This document shows positions 8,976 through 18,976 of a stretch of 64,000 bases of DNA, piece by piece. The stretch spans positions 248,001-312,000 of the forward strand of contig NZ_FUXL01000003.1 in assembly GCF_900167365.1 (NCBI RefSeq), in the 5' to 3' direction. Origin of the DNA: Consotaella salsifontis. Its GTDB lineage: Bacteria; Pseudomonadota; Alphaproteobacteria; Rhizobiales; Rhizobiaceae. The translations under genes were made by a program, and so were the position numbers. Below the pieces are notes generated by a model. It was not told the DNA's origin, did no database searches, and was given only the letters and a program-made list of their open reading frames with translations. Numbering within the stretch: position 1 is the first letter of the stretch; each line of letters begins with the position of its first letter.

Positions 8976-10646
8976 GTGCGGAAATATCTCGTTCCTGCGG
9001 CCATCCTGGTCGTCTCTTGTGCCTTCGCTCTCGCCCTCGCGGCGCTGGTGTGGCGCTCGGGCACGGATGGCGACCGGCTGCGCTTCGACGGGTTTGCCGA
9101 TGACGCGGTCGGCAGGATCGGAAACCGAATCTCGCTCCATATGTCGCTGCTCGAGGCGACGCGCGCGCATCTGCGCGTCACCAACGAGCTGCGCAACAAG
9201 GACGCGTTCTCCGCCTATGTGTCCGGCCTCGACCTTTCCCACCGCTACGGAGGCATCCAGGGCATCGGCTATGCCGAGGCGGTGAGGGCAGGCGATACGG
9301 CGGAAGCCGCGTCCTTCCTGAGCTCGACCTACAACATCGAAACGGGTGTCTGGCCGGCTGAAACCGACCAGCCAGTGCGCACGCCGATCCTGCTGCTCGA
9401 GCCGCAGGACCGCCGAAATCAGGCGGCGATGGGCTACGACATGCTGTCGAATCCGGTTCGGCGGGAGGCCATGGTCCGGGCGGCGCGGGAGGATACCTTC
9501 GCCGCCACCGGCCCGGTTGAGCTCGTCCAGGAGATCGATGAGAACCGGCAAGCCGGATTTCTCGTGTATCTGCCACTCGAGACGGAGGGTGCTTCCGCCG
9601 ATGCGGGCAAGGCGGTCCTCCTGGCGAAAGGGTTCGTCTATGCGCCATTCCGCGCCGGCGACTTCATCACGGCGGCGCTGTCCTCCGGCAGCGCGCTTCC
9701 TCTGAAGCTGCGGCTCTATGACAGTCGCATTGCCCCTGAGCAGCTTCTCTTCGACAGCACCGGAGCTGGCCCGTTCGAAACGACGGGCGACTTCAGAACG
9801 TTCAGGCGCATCGATTTCGGTGGCCGAAACTGGATCGTCGATTTGGCGCCGGGAGAGGATTTCTCCCGCACGGCGTCGGACCTGCCGGCGGTGCTCCTGG
9901 CGGTGCTTGGTGTCGCGCTGTCCATTCTGCTCTCGGCGCTCGCCTTTCTCCAGGCGCGCCGGGCCGAGGCTGTCGCGGCGCTGGCGGCGGCAAGCGCTGA
10001 AAGCCTCGCCCAGAAGGATCTTCTCCTGCGCGAGATGAACCATCGCATCAAGAATTCGATCACGAGAATGCTGGCGATGGCGCGTCAGACCAGCCGGCAT
10101 TCGAGCGATATGGACGAATTCATGATGTCCTATGAGGCGCGGCTCGGCGCCATGGCCAAATCCCAGGAGATCCTGACCCGCTCGGGCCGGCGCGGCGCCA
10201 CGGTGAAGGAATTGCTCGAGGCCGAGCTTGGTCAAGTGTTCGGCGGAAGCCTCCAAAATTGCGAGCTCTGCGGACCCGAGGTTGAGATCGACGAGAAGGC
10301 GGTTCAGGCGCTTGGCCTCACCTTCCACGAGCTGGCGACCAACGCCCTGAAGTACGGAGCGATCGCCGAGGACGATGGAACTCTGACGGTTGTCTGGAGC
10401 CTCACGGCGGGCGAGATCGCCATCGAGTGGATGGAGAAGGGCGCCGAACGACCGGAGCGATCCGAGCCCGTTCGCAAAGGCTTTGGCACGCGGCTCATCG
10501 AGATGAACATCGAGCGGGAGCTGGGTGGCCGTATCGAACGCAATTTTGCTGCGTCGGGTCTCACCGTGGCGCTGCGTTTCCCCCAGGCGGCCTCCATTGC
10601 CGCCAACGCGCGCCCAAAGCAATCAGCGACGGTCGGCCAAGCCTGA
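8976..10646 (+). CDS. CHASE-domain sensor histidine kinase (HWE/HisKA_2 type)
   Basis: 556-aa membrane sensor kinase. An N-terminal transmembrane helix (YLVPAAILVVSCAFALALAA) is followed by a periplasmic CHASE domain (about residues 60-270; FSAYVSGLDLSHRYGGIQGIGYAE is typical), a second helix (DLPAVLLAVLGVALSILLSA), then the kinase core. The phospho-accepting His is about residue 356 in LREMNHRIKNS, and the HATPase has FHELATNALKYGA and GFGTRLIE. This core is that of HWE/HisKA_2 kinases, common in alphaproteobacteria and often linked to the general stress response. GTG at 8976 has GGAAG 7 bases upstream and precedes the first helix directly. No response regulator is adjacent. Confidence 0.88.
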   Translation: MRKYLVPAAILVVSCAFALALAALVWRSGTDGDRLRFDGFADDAVGRIGNRISLHMSLLEATRAHLRVTNELRNKDAFSAYVSGLDLSHRYGGIQGIGYAEAVRAGDTAEAASFLSSTYNIETGVWPAETDQPVRTPILLLEPQDRRNQAAMGYDMLSNPVRREAMVRAAREDTFAATGPVELVQEIDENRQAGFLVYLPLETEGASADAGKAVLLAKGFVYAPFRAGDFITAALSSGSALPLKLRLYDSRIAPEQLLFDSTGAGPFETTGDFRTFRRIDFGGRNWIVDLAPGEDFSRTASDLPAVLLAVLGVALSILLSALAFLQARRAEAVAALAAASAESLAQKDLLLREMNHRIKNSITRMLAMARQTSRHSSDMDEFMMSYEARLGAMAKSQEILTRSGRRGATVKELLEAELGQVFGGSLQNCELCGPEVEIDEKAVQALGLTFHELATNALKYGAIAEDDGTLTVVWSLTAGEIAIEWMEKGAERPERSEPVRKGFGTRLIEMNIERELGGRIERNFAASGLTVALRFPQAASIAANARPKQSATVGQA

Positions 10647-10955
10647 CGCCGGCAGGCGCGGCGTGGCAAGCCTGATTTGTTCGTCTCTCTTGCTTCTTTT
10701 CGGCAAATCGGCTAATGGCCGATGCCCTGACCAACGAACCGGAGGAGAAGTGCATGATGCAGAATGACTTCGTATCCGGTCCCGCGCGCGCCTAATCATC
10801 CCGCGCCCGCCCGCCTGACCGCCGGGCCTTTTCCATCCTCCAACGCATTTCGCTGACAATCCGGCCGCGCCTTTGCGCGACGCCGCATCGTTGGATCATC
10901 GGCTTTCAAGTTTAGGGGGCGTCGCGGCTTCGATCGGAAGCGCGGCGCGTTCGTC
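10647..10955. other. Intergenic region before ABC exporter
   Basis: About 310 bases. It holds one very short frame with a strong Shine-Dalgarno (10754-10795, described separately). Nothing else is supported. Confidence 0.4.
10754..10795 (+). CDS. Possible 13-aa leader peptide
   Basis: Reads MMQNDFVSGPARA then stop. GGAGGAGAAG at 10741-10750 is a near-ideal ribosome binding site 3-6 bases before the tandem ATG codons, which is the only reason for listing it. It lies about 160 bases upstream of the ABC exporter. It has no arrest motif that I recognise and could be chance. Confidence 0.2.
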   Translation: MMQNDFVSGPARA

Positions 10956-12785
10956 ATGGCCTTCTCGTTTTTCGCCGGCCGTGCCACCGCGTTCCGTTCG
11001 GTGCTCGGCTTCACGTTCTCTCACTGGCGTGCCCAACGGCTGCGCGCCTTCGCCATCGCCGCCACCATGGGGCTGGCGACGCTCGCTGACATCCTGACGC
11101 CGCTCTATTCCGGCCGCCTGGTCGACGCCATCGCCAAGGGCGGACCCACGGACGAGGCGGCGGTCTCGGCAGCCCTGTCGGCCTTCGCCATCCTGGTCGC
11201 CTTGGCGCTCTGGGCGGCGGTCATGCGCTATGTCTGCTTTTCCGTGCTCGTCGCGTTCACCATCAAGATGATGCGCGTGGTGATCGGCGAGGCCTTCGCC
11301 CGCGTCCAACGCTTTTCGACGGATTGGCACGCCAGCAGCTTCGCCGGCTCGACGGTGCGCAAGGTGACGCGCGGCGTGTGGGCGCTCGACCTCTTGAACG
11401 ACACGCTGCTCATCGCCCTCCTGCCGGCGGCGGCCATGCTGATCGGCACCGCAGCCCTTCTCGGCTGGCACTGGCCGGTGATGGGGCTGGTGACGGGCCT
11501 CGGCTCGCTGGCCTATCTCGGCCTCACGGTCACACTCTCGCTCGGCTATGTCGCGCCGGCCGCGAGCCTTTCCAACGCCTGGGACACGCGGCTCGGCGGC
11601 GCTCTCGCCGACGCCATCTCGTGCAACAGCGTGGTCAAGGCCTTCGGGGCGGAAACGCGCGAAGACGGCCGGCTCGCCTGGATCACCGAGAAATGGGGGC
11701 GTCGCACGCGGCGCGCCTGGATGCGCGGCACAATCAACGGCACGGCCCAGCTCTTCGCATTGCTGGCGCTGCGTGCGCTGCTCATCGGCCTCGCGCTGGT
11801 TCTGTGGACGAGAGGGCAGGCGGACGCGGGCGATCTCGCCTTCGTCCTCACCTCGTTCTTCATTCTCCAGGGTTATTTGCGCGAGATGGGCATGCACATC
11901 CGCAACCTTCAGCGCTCGGTCAACGACATGGAGGAGCTGGTGGAACTTCAGCGCCATCCGCTCGGTGTTCTCGACAGACCGGCCGCGAAGCCCCTCGCGG
12001 TCAAGGGGGGCGAGATCGTGTTCGATCGCGTCACCTTCCACTATGGCGCTCACGCCGAACCGCTTTACCGCGATTTCTCATTGAAGATCGCAGCGGGGGA
12101 GCGCGTCGGGCTGGTCGGCCATTCCGGCTCGGGCAAGACGACGTTCGTCAAGCTGGTTCAGCGTCTCTATGACGTCACCGGCGGTCGCATCCTGATCGAC
12201 GGCGAGAACATCGCCGATGTCGAACAGGCGTCGCTGCGCGGCAGGATCGCCATCGTTCAGCAGGAGCCGATCCTGTTCCACCGCTCGCTGGCGGAAAACA
12301 TCGCCTATGGTCGACCGAGCGCGACGATGGACGAAGTCGCCGAGGCAGCGGAGCTTGCCAGCGCCCACGACTTCATCGCGCGCATGCCGAACGGCTACGG
12401 CACGCTCGTGGGCGAGCGGGGCGTGAAGCTCTCGGGCGGCGAGCGCCAGCGCGTCGCCCTGGCGCGCGCCTTTCTCGCCGACGCGCCGATCCTGGTTCTG
12501 GACGAGGCGACGTCGAGCCTCGACTCGGAATCCGAGATGCTGATCCAGCAGGCGATGGAGCGCCTGATGGTGGGACGCACCACGATCGTCATCGCGCACC
12601 GCCTGTCGACGGTCCGGGCGCTCGACCGCCTCCTCGTCTTCGACCGAGGCAGAGTGGTGGAGGAGGGCGACCACGAGCCCCTCGCGCAGCGCACCGGGGG
12701 CATCTATCGCAGGCTCTTTGAGCGTCAGGCGATGGAACTGGTGAAGGGGCTCTCCCAGCCGAGCGGCATCGCCGTCTCGGCGTAG
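10956..12785 (+). CDS. ABC exporter, fused permease and ATPase (ATM1/MsbA-like)
   Basis: 609-aa half-transporter that would act as a homodimer. The N-terminal membrane domain (residues about 20-310) has several long hydrophobic helices, for example TMGLATLADILTPLYSGRL and SALSAFAILVALALWAAVM. The nucleotide-binding domain has Walker A GHSGSGKTT, Q-loop IVQQEPILF, signature LSGGERQRVALARAF, Walker B PILVLDEATSSLD and H-loop VIAHRLSTV. The sequence YDVTGGRILIDGENI and the general layout fit the multidrug/lipid or ATM1-type exporters. Substrate unknown; neighbours give no help. Confidence 0.9.
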   Translation: MAFSFFAGRATAFRSVLGFTFSHWRAQRLRAFAIAATMGLATLADILTPLYSGRLVDAIAKGGPTDEAAVSAALSAFAILVALALWAAVMRYVCFSVLVAFTIKMMRVVIGEAFARVQRFSTDWHASSFAGSTVRKVTRGVWALDLLNDTLLIALLPAAAMLIGTAALLGWHWPVMGLVTGLGSLAYLGLTVTLSLGYVAPAASLSNAWDTRLGGALADAISCNSVVKAFGAETREDGRLAWITEKWGRRTRRAWMRGTINGTAQLFALLALRALLIGLALVLWTRGQADAGDLAFVLTSFFILQGYLREMGMHIRNLQRSVNDMEELVELQRHPLGVLDRPAAKPLAVKGGEIVFDRVTFHYGAHAEPLYRDFSLKIAAGERVGLVGHSGSGKTTFVKLVQRLYDVTGGRILIDGENIADVEQASLRGRIAIVQQEPILFHRSLAENIAYGRPSATMDEVAEAAELASAHDFIARMPNGYGTLVGERGVKLSGGERQRVALARAFLADAPILVLDEATSSLDSESEMLIQQAMERLMVGRTTIVIAHRLSTVRALDRLLVFDRGRVVEEGDHEPLAQRTGGIYRRLFERQAMELVKGLSQPSGIAVSA

Positions 12786-12798
12786 GGTCGCGCGAGCC

Positions 12799-12828
12799 GG
12801 GGAGGGGCGGATTGCGCCGCCTCTCCCC
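12799..12828 (+). terminator. GC-rich hairpin after ABC exporter
   Basis: Twelve-base arms GGGGAGGGGCGG and CCGCCTCTCCCC with one G-T wobble and a 6-base loop, 14 bases after the exporter stop. No T-run follows, so it is a transcript-end hairpin or a weak terminator rather than a classic intrinsic one. Confidence 0.5.
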
Positions 12829-13149
12829 GCTCGGCCGCCGTTTGCACCCATGCCTTTCACGGGGTCGTTGTCGCCGCGTGAATGCAGCGTCAGGGTGCGT
12901 GATGATACCGGTCCGCGCCGGTTTTCGTCGAGGAAAGCCGCCGTGGCGGAAAGTCGAGCGACATCACGGGGATGTGCGCGGATCGCCTGGGCGAGGAAGA
13001 TGGTCCCGGTTGCTCACGTTCGTTCGCTGAAGATATGATGCAAAGGCATTTTCCTCTTCTTGAACTCCGAAGGATGATGAGGCCGTCGCTGCCGGGATCC
13101 GCGTCGAGTGGTCCGGCAAGCGTCGCAACCCCTTGAGGAGGTCCCACGC
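12829..13149. other. Intergenic region before the HdeA-like gene
   Basis: About 320 bases. I see no gene. The ribosome binding site of the next gene (GAGGAGG) lies at its right end. Confidence 0.4.
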
Positions 13150-13470
13150 ATGAAGATGCTTCTCGTCGCCGCCGTCGCCCTCGGCGCGTTTTCGCACTCC
13201 GCGTTCGCTGCCGACGACATGACCTGCGCCAGTTTCACCGCCATGGATTCCAACGGTCAAATGTCGGCGGTCCACGCCATGAACACCGGCATGATGAGTG
13301 GCGGCGACATGGCGGACAAGGATTCGGCGTCCAAGGACGCGATGGCGAAGGGCACGAATACGTCCGGTGCCATGATGTCCGACGAGGACATGGCGATGAA
13401 GGTCGCCAAGGCGTGCGACGGCCATCCCGACATGATGGTCAAGGACGCCATGCACGAGAGCGCCATGTAG
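13150..13470 (+). CDS. HdeA/HdeB-like small periplasmic protein, methionine-rich
   Basis: 106-aa secreted protein. A signal peptide (KMLLVAAVALGAFSHSAFA) precedes a mature part that starts ADDMTC. Two cysteines, in MTCASF and AKACDGHP, are spaced as in HdeA/HdeB acid-stress chaperones, where they form a disulfide. The middle is unusually rich in Met (NTGMMSGGDMADKD, SGAMMSDEDMAM), far beyond typical HdeA. GAGGAGG 8 bases upstream fixes the ATG at 13150. The role is probably protection of periplasmic proteins under acid; the Met-rich stretch could suit copper binding or oxidant scavenging, which is inference. Confidence 0.7.
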   Translation: MKMLLVAAVALGAFSHSAFAADDMTCASFTAMDSNGQMSAVHAMNTGMMSGGDMADKDSASKDAMAKGTNTSGAMMSDEDMAMKVAKACDGHPDMMVKDAMHESAM

Positions 13471-13555
13471 GCTGGCGGCGGCGAAGCGGCGCGACGCCGC
13501 CCGGCGCCGCGCCATATCGTCCCGGAATGGTGCCCAACCGGAGGAGAACCCTGTC

Positions 13556-14407
13556 ATGACCGCAGTCGACCGCGAGATGGCCGCTGCTGAATCCGCTCCG
13601 GCGGCACCGGCCGTCGTCTACCGCCACCGCGTCTCGACCCGCCTCTGGCATTGGACCAACGTCGTGACGTTGGTCGTCATGCTGATGAGCGGGCTGATGA
13701 TCTTCAACGCCCATCCGCGCCTTTACTGGGGTGCCTACGGTGCCAATCAGGATCATCCCTGGCTCGAAATCGGCTCCACCAACGGGGCGGGCGTTCTGCG
13801 CGTCGGTTCGCTGACCGTGGAGACCACTGGCGTGCTCGGCCTCTGGCAGGATGGCGACGGGCGGTGGAACAGGACCGCCTTTCCGGGCTGGGCAACCATC
13901 CCCTCGAACTACAACCTCGCGCTGGCGCGCCGCTGGCACCTCACCTTCGCCTGGCTCTTCGCCGCCGGCATCCTGCTCTACCTGATCTGGAGCCTTGCCA
14001 ACCGGCATCTTTGGCGCGACCTTGCGCCGAGCCGCTCCGAACTCGCGCCGCGCCACATCGCCGGCGACATCAGGAACCACGCTCTCCTGCGATTTCCGAA
14101 AGGCGAGGCGGCGCGACGCTACAACATCCTCCAGAAGCTCGCCTATCTTGGCGTTCTCATCGTCCTCATCCCGACGATGGTCCTGACCGGCCTCACCATG
14201 TCGCCCGCCATGGATGCCGCCTGGCCGTGGCTGCTGGACCTGTTCGGCGGACGACAATCGGCGCGTTCGATCCACTTCATCGCCGCCGGGTTGCTGGTCC
14301 TATTCATTCTCGTCCACCTCGCCATGGTCGTGCTCGCCGGACCCATCAACGAAGTCCGCTCCATGATCACCGGCCGCTACCGCCTGCCGCAGGAGAAGCG
14401 CCAATGA
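13556..14407 (+). CDS. Cytochrome b561-type membrane subunit
   Basis: 283-aa di-heme b-type cytochrome with about four transmembrane helices. Histidines suited to heme ligation occur in YRHRVSTRLWHWTN, RRWHLTFAW and SIHFIAAGLLVLFILVHLAMV. It overlaps the following molybdopterin oxidoreductase by ATGA, so the two are co-translated and the cytochrome probably exchanges electrons between the quinone pool and that enzyme. GGAGGAG about 8 bases upstream supports the start at 13556. Confidence 0.85.
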   Translation: MTAVDREMAAAESAPAAPAVVYRHRVSTRLWHWTNVVTLVVMLMSGLMIFNAHPRLYWGAYGANQDHPWLEIGSTNGAGVLRVGSLTVETTGVLGLWQDGDGRWNRTAFPGWATIPSNYNLALARRWHLTFAWLFAAGILLYLIWSLANRHLWRDLAPSRSELAPRHIAGDIRNHALLRFPKGEAARRYNILQKLAYLGVLIVLIPTMVLTGLTMSPAMDAAWPWLLDLFGGRQSARSIHFIAAGLLVLFILVHLAMVVLAGPINEVRSMITGRYRLPQEKRQ

Positions 14408-15171
14408 CCGGTCCGCTCTTTTCGCGCCGCCGCGTCCTCGCCGCCGGCGGTCTTGGCGCGACCTCGCTCGCGCTCTCCGGCTGCGACGACCTCGGCAGCA
14501 ATGAAACCTTCCACGACACTATCCTCACGGGCGGCGAGCGTCTCGCCTATCGGGTTCAGCGTTTCCTCGCGGGAGACCGGCTTGCGCCGGAATATTCCGA
14601 AGCGGAGAAATCGCCGTTCTTTCGCACCAACGGCAACAACCAGATCGCCGCCCCCGATTATCGCCGCCATATCGCCGATGGCTTCGCCAATTGGCGTCTC
14701 GACGTCAGCGGGCTGGTGGAAGCGCCGCGCGGCTTCTCGCTGGATGAGCTAAGGGCGATGCCGGCGCGCACACAGATCACCCGTCATGACTGCGTCGAGG
14801 GGTGGAGCGCCATTGGCGGCTGGACCGGGGTGCCGCTCGCGGCGCTGCTCAAGGAGGTCAAGGTGAAGCCGGCGGCCCGCTTCGTCGTCTTCCGCTGCGC
14901 CGACCAGTTCGGCGGCATCAACTACTATGAGAGCATCGATCTTATTGATGCCTTCCATCCCCAGACGATCCTTGCCTATGCGATGAACGGCGAGACGTTG
15001 CCCGAGGGGCATGGCGCGCCGCTGCGCTTGCGGGTCGAGCGCCAGCTCGGATACAAACAGGCGAAGTTCATCATGCGCATCGAACTCGTCTCGGTCCTTT
15101 CCGGCATCGGTGGCGGCAAGGGCGGTTTCTGGGAGGATGTCGCCGATTACGAGTGGTATGCGGGGGGCTGA
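14404..15171 (+). CDS. Molybdopterin-dependent oxidoreductase (sulfite oxidase/MsrP fold)
   Basis: 255-aa Tat-exported enzyme. The N-terminus SRRRVLAAGGLGATSLALSGC has a twin-arginine-like motif and a lipobox-like Cys, so it may be a lipoprotein. The domain is the oxidoreductase molybdopterin-binding fold: TRHDCVEGWSAIGGWTGV carries the Mo-coordinating Cys, and GHGAPLRLRVERQLGYKQAKFI is family-typical. Translationally coupled to the cytochrome b561 gene. Needs the cofactor whose synthesis begins with MoaA, encoded 11 kb away. Substrate unknown; methionine sulfoxide or sulfite are family possibilities. Confidence 0.85.
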   Translation: MTGPLFSRRRVLAAGGLGATSLALSGCDDLGSNETFHDTILTGGERLAYRVQRFLAGDRLAPEYSEAEKSPFFRTNGNNQIAAPDYRRHIADGFANWRLDVSGLVEAPRGFSLDELRAMPARTQITRHDCVEGWSAIGGWTGVPLAALLKEVKVKPAARFVVFRCADQFGGINYYESIDLIDAFHPQTILAYAMNGETLPEGHGAPLRLRVERQLGYKQAKFIMRIELVSVLSGIGGGKGGFWEDVADYEWYAGG

Positions 15172-15212
15172 CGCAATGACGATGGATCGTTCCTCGAGGC
15201 TCGCGGTTCACC

Positions 15213-15515
15213 TTGACGGTTGACCGGCAGGCCCTTTCAGCCCTGCTCGGCCGCCCGCTCGATCTTGAGGCGGAGATCCTGTCCGAGAAGGCCTCCGCCC
15301 TCGGCCGCGCCGGCCAGAAGGTGGAGCGGGCGCTTGCCGCTTTGCGTGAGGCTGCGCCCGATGCGGAGGAGCGGCCGGCGCTTTTGCGTGCCGCCGCCCA
15401 TGCGGTCCACCATTACTTCATCCAGCGCGAGATCTGCGGCTTTCGGCGCCACGGCGACATCATTCGCGAATACGCCATTCCGCCGGAGGTTCTGGCTCGT
15501 CTCGGTGCGCAATAA
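15213..15515 (+). CDS. DUF6665-family small protein
   Basis: 100-aa soluble protein, mostly helical by composition (Ala/Glu/Leu-rich) with a conserved C-terminal block HYFIQREICGFRRHGDIIREY...PPEVLARLG, as I recall for DUF6665 of alphaproteobacteria. Function unknown. The only upstream in-frame start is TTG at 15213 with no good ribosome binding site; the gene may depend on read-through from the molybdoenzyme operon, whose stop is 42 bases upstream. Confidence 0.6.
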   Translation: MTVDRQALSALLGRPLDLEAEILSEKASALGRAGQKVERALAALREAAPDAEERPALLRAAAHAVHHYFIQREICGFRRHGDIIREYAIPPEVLARLGAQ

Positions 15516-15659
15516 GGCCGGGAGAGGGAGCGTTAGCGTGCTGTTCCGCTCGCGACGCGCGGGGCTCGAAAATCCTGTCACAGAATCTTTGCAAAGGGGC
15601 TGTTCATATCGGCCCGTCTCGCTTATATCGACGTCACCGGACGCTTCGTCCGGCCATGA

Positions 15660-15736
<77 letters not shown>

Positions 15737-15743
15737 TATTGGT

Positions 15744-15776
15744 AAAAGGCCCGCTCTCTGGCGGGCCTTTTGCTTT
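15744..15776 (+). terminator. Intrinsic terminator between tRNA-fMet and ald
   Basis: Perfect 11-base arms AAAAGGCCCGC and GCGGGCCTTTT around TCTCTG, followed by GCTTTTT. The A-run before and T-run after make it bidirectional, ending the tRNA transcript on the plus strand and ald on the minus strand. Confidence 0.9.
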
Positions 15777-15804
15777 TTGGAAGCGGTACTCCAGCGCATC
15801 CAGA

Positions 15805-16920
15805 TCAGGCGCGGAGCGCCTCGCGCGGGTCCACGTACTTCTTGCCCAGCGCCTCGGCGACCGCCCGATTGGTGATGGAGCCGCGATGGACGTTGAGCCC
15901 CGCCAGGAGATGCGGATCGGCGACGAGCGCCGCAAAGCTCCTGTCCGCCAGGGCCAGGCCGAAGGGCAGGGTGGCGTTGTTGAGGGCATGGGTCGAGGTG
16001 ATCGGCACGGCGCCCGGCATGTTGGCGACGCAATAGTGGATGACACCGTCGATCTCGTAGGTCGGCTCGGCGTGGGTGGTGGCGTGGGAGGTCTCGAAGC
16101 AGCCACCCTGGTCGATGGCGACATCCACAAGCACCGCGCCCTTCTTCATTCCCGACAGCATCTTGCGGGTGACAAGCTTGGGCGTCGTCGCGCCGGGGAT
16201 CAGGACCGCGCCGATCACGAGATCGGCCTCGAACACGGTCTCCTCCACCGCCGTCGGCGTTGAATAGACGGTCTTGACCCGTCCGCCGAAGAGCTCGTCC
16301 AGCTCGCGCAATCGGGGGATGGAGCGATCGAGAATGGTGACCTCCGCTCCGACGCCGAGCGCGATGCGCGCGGCCTCCTTTCCAACCACGCCGCCGCCGA
16401 TGATCGCCACCTTTCCGGGCGGGACACCCGGCACGCCGCCGAGCAGAAGACCGCGCCCGCCATGGGCCTTTTCCAGCGCGCTCGCGCCGGCCTGCACCGA
16501 GAGGCGCCCCGCCACTTCCGACATGGGCGCCAGGAGCGGCAGCCCGCCGCGATTGTCCGTCACCGTTTCATAGGCGACGCCTGTGACGCCTGAGGCGAGC
16601 AGTCCCTCGGCCTGTTTGGGGTCGGGCGCGAGATGGAGATAGGTGTAGAGGATCTGGCCCTCGCGCAGCTGCGCCCACTCGCCCGGCTGAGGCTCCTTGA
16701 CCTTCACCACCATGTCGGCCGTGGCGAAAACCGCGTCGGCCGCATCGACGATCTCCGCCCCCGCGGCTCGATAGGCATCGTCCGAAGCGCCGATGCCGGC
16801 GCCGGCGCCGCGCTCCATCAGCACGGTATGGCCGTGGGTTACATACTCTCGCGCGGCTGCGGGCGTGAGGCCGACGCGGTATTCGTGGTTCTTGATTTCC
16901 TTGGGGCATCCGACGCGCAT
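15805..16920 (-). CDS. ald: Alanine dehydrogenase
   Basis: 371-aa NAD-dependent enzyme interconverting L-alanine with pyruvate and ammonia; full family length. N-terminal [20 protein letters not shown] and the Rossmann glycine motif [19 protein letters not shown] are diagnostic, as is [21 protein letters not shown]. The start ATG at 16920 is the first and conserved one. Transcribed towards the bidirectional terminator at 15744. Not in an obvious operon. Confidence 0.96.
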   Translation of the reverse strand: MRVGCPKEIKNHEYRVGLTPAAAREYVTHGHTVLMERGAGAGIGASDDAYRAAGAEIVDAADAVFATADMVVKVKEPQPGEWAQLREGQILYTYLHLAPDPKQAEGLLASGVTGVAYETVTDNRGGLPLLAPMSEVAGRLSVQAGASALEKAHGGRGLLLGGVPGVPPGKVAIIGGGVVGKEAARIALGVGAEVTILDRSIPRLRELDELFGGRVKTVYSTPTAVEETVFEADLVIGAVLIPGATTPKLVTRKMLSGMKKGAVLVDVAIDQGGCFETSHATTHAEPTYEIDGVIHYCVANMPGAVPITSTHALNNATLPFGLALADRSFAALVADPHLLAGLNVHRGSITNRAVAEALGKKYVDPREALRA

Positions 16921-17022
16921 GTGTTTCTCCCTGTGGAGCGCGATGATGGCTGAGGAAAGCCCCGCACGCGAACAATGTCCAGGGAGCTGTTGTCACAACC
17001 TGACGCTGCGGGAGGCCAGACC

Positions 17023-18975
17023 TCAATCGCGGGCGAGCGCCACCACCGGATCGAGCCGCGAGGCGTTGCGTGCCGGCAGATAGCCGAAGACGATGCCGAT
17101 CGCTGTCGAGCAGGCACAGGCCGCCACGATCGAGGTCGTCGAATAGATCAGGTGAAAGGTCGGGCTGAAGAAGGAGAAGACGGCGCCGAAGGCGAGCGCC
17201 GCGCCGACGCCGGCGAGGCCGCCGATGAGGCAGACCAGAACTGCCTCGATCAGGAACTGCTGAAGGATATCGCCGCGCCGCCCGCCGACCGCCATTCTGA
17301 CGCCGATCTCGCTGACCCGCTCCGACACCGCCACCAGCATGATGTTCATGACGCCGATGCCGCCGACGACCAGCGAGATGACGGCGATCGCCGCGATCAG
17401 CAGCGTCAGCGTTTCCGTGGTCGAGGTGATGGTCTGGCGGATGTCGTCGGTGTTGAGGATGAAGAAGTCCTTGGTGTTGTGGCGCAGCGTCAGGAGCTGC
17501 GTCACGCCTTGTTCGGCGAGATCGGGCGAGACGTTGTCGGCGACGCGCACCGTAATCGAGCGCAGGGACTGCGAGCCCGTGAAACGGCCCTGGACGGTGG
17601 TGTACGGCAGGAAGAGTGAGAGGTTTCGCGAGGAGCCGAAGCCGCCCTGCTGCGCCTGCATCACGCCGACGATGCGGCACGGCACATTGCCGATGAGCAG
17701 AACCTCGCCGATCGGGCTTGCGCCGTCGGCGAAGAAGGTCGTGCGGGTGTTGTCGTCGATGACCACTTCCTGCGCCATGCGCGTGACGCTGCGCTGGTCG
17801 AAGAAGCGGCCTTCCGCGAGCTTGGAGCCGCGGACCTCGAAATACTGCTCGCCGACACCGTTGACGAGCGCGCTGGCCTCCTTGCCGCCGAAGCGGACGC
17901 TGCTCGATGTCGAAACGGTGGGTGTGACGCCCGCGACATAGGACTGATGCTGGAGCGCCCGCGCGTCGCCCATCACCAGCGTCTGGATCTTGCCGGAGCG
18001 CATGTCTCCGAAGTCCTTGCCCGGAAAGACCTCCAGCGTGTTGGTGCCGAGACTGGAGATGTTGGCGAGCACCATGGCGCGCGAGCCGGCGCCGAGCGCC
18101 ACGACGGAAACCACCGAGGCGATGCCGATGATGATGCCGAGCATCGTCAGGAAGGTGCGCAGCCGGTGGGCCGCCATGGAGAGCAGCGCCATTTGAAGCG
18201 CTTCGCGCAGCCGGTCGGCGAAGGCGCCGACGGCGCTCCGCCGGCGCCGGTTGGGGCTCTCGGCTCGCACCGGCGCCGAAAGGGCGGCCGGCTTGCTTCG
18301 GTCGCCGACGATGACGCCGTCGCTGATCTCGATGATGCGGTCGGCGCGCTCCGCCACCGCCATGTCGTGCGTGACGATGATGATCGTCTTGCCGTCGGCG
18401 TGGAGTTCGTCGAGGATGCGCAGCACCTCCTCGCCGCTATGCCTGTCGAGCGCTCCCGTCGGCTCGTCCGCCAGGATGACGTTGCCGCCGTTCATCAGGG
18501 CGCGGGCGATGGAGACACGCTGCTGCTGGCCGCCGGAGAGCTGACCGGGGCGGTGCTCCGTGCGCTCGCCCATGCCAAGGCGCTCGAGGAGGGCGCGGGC
18601 GCGTTCGTCGCGGACCGCGGGGGGCTCGCCGGCATAGATCGCCGGGATTTCGACGTTGCCGACCGCCGTCAGCTCCGCAAGCAGGTGGTAGCGCTGGAAG
18701 ATGAAGCCAAAATGCTCTCGCCGCAGCTCGGCCAGTTCGTCGGGATCGAGCAGCGCGGTTTCGCGGTCGCCGATCCGGTAGCTGCCGGAGGTGGGGCGGT
18801 CGAGACAGCCGAGAATGTTCATGAGCGTCGACTTGCCTGAGCCGGAAGCCCCGACGATCGCCACCATCTCACCTTCCTGGATGACGAGATCCACGTCTTT
18901 CAGGACGACCAGCGTCTCCTCGCCGGCCGGAAACTCCTTGCGCAGCTTGTCGAGGACGATCAGAGGGGCGTTCAT
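17023..18975 (-). CDS. MacB-type ABC transporter (fused ATPase and FtsX permease)
   Basis: 650-aa inner-membrane mechanotransmission ABC protein. The N-terminal ATPase has Walker [10 protein letters not shown], signature [15 protein letters not shown] and Walker [13 protein letters not shown]. After a linker comes a first helix ([23 protein letters not shown]), a periplasmic MacB-core domain, and three C-terminal helices with the FtsX motif ([30 protein letters not shown]). It would pair with the adaptor just upstream, whose stop is one base before its start, and with a TolC-type channel not in the window. Candidate cargo: macrolides, peptides or siderophores. Confidence 0.92.
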   Translation of the reverse strand: MNAPLIVLDKLRKEFPAGEETLVVLKDVDLVIQEGEMVAIVGASGSGKSTLMNILGCLDRPTSGSYRIGDRETALLDPDELAELRREHFGFIFQRYHLLAELTAVGNVEIPAIYAGEPPAVRDERARALLERLGMGERTEHRPGQLSGGQQQRVSIARALMNGGNVILADEPTGALDRHSGEEVLRILDELHADGKTIIIVTHDMAVAERADRIIEISDGVIVGDRSKPAALSAPVRAESPNRRRRSAVGAFADRLREALQMALLSMAAHRLRTFLTMLGIIIGIASVVSVVALGAGSRAMVLANISSLGTNTLEVFPGKDFGDMRSGKIQTLVMGDARALQHQSYVAGVTPTVSTSSSVRFGGKEASALVNGVGEQYFEVRGSKLAEGRFFDQRSVTRMAQEVVIDDNTRTTFFADGASPIGEVLLIGNVPCRIVGVMQAQQGGFGSSRNLSLFLPYTTVQGRFTGSQSLRSITVRVADNVSPDLAEQGVTQLLTLRHNTKDFFILNTDDIRQTITSTTETLTLLIAAIAVISLVVGGIGVMNIMLVAVSERVSEIGVRMAVGGRRGDILQQFLIEAVLVCLIGGLAGVGAALAFGAVFSFFSPTFHLIYSTTSIVAACACSTAIGIVFGYLPARNASRLDPVVALARD

Positions 18976-18976
18976 G

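Noticed and set aside
8949-10622. 557-codon minus-strand frame over the CHASE kinase
   Set aside because: Arg/Gly/His-rich translation without domains; the plus strand encodes complete kinase motifs.
13651-14403. N-terminal extension of the molybdopterin oxidoreductase
   Set aside because: The extension is out-of-frame reading of the cytochrome b561 gene; the Tat signal begins at 14404.
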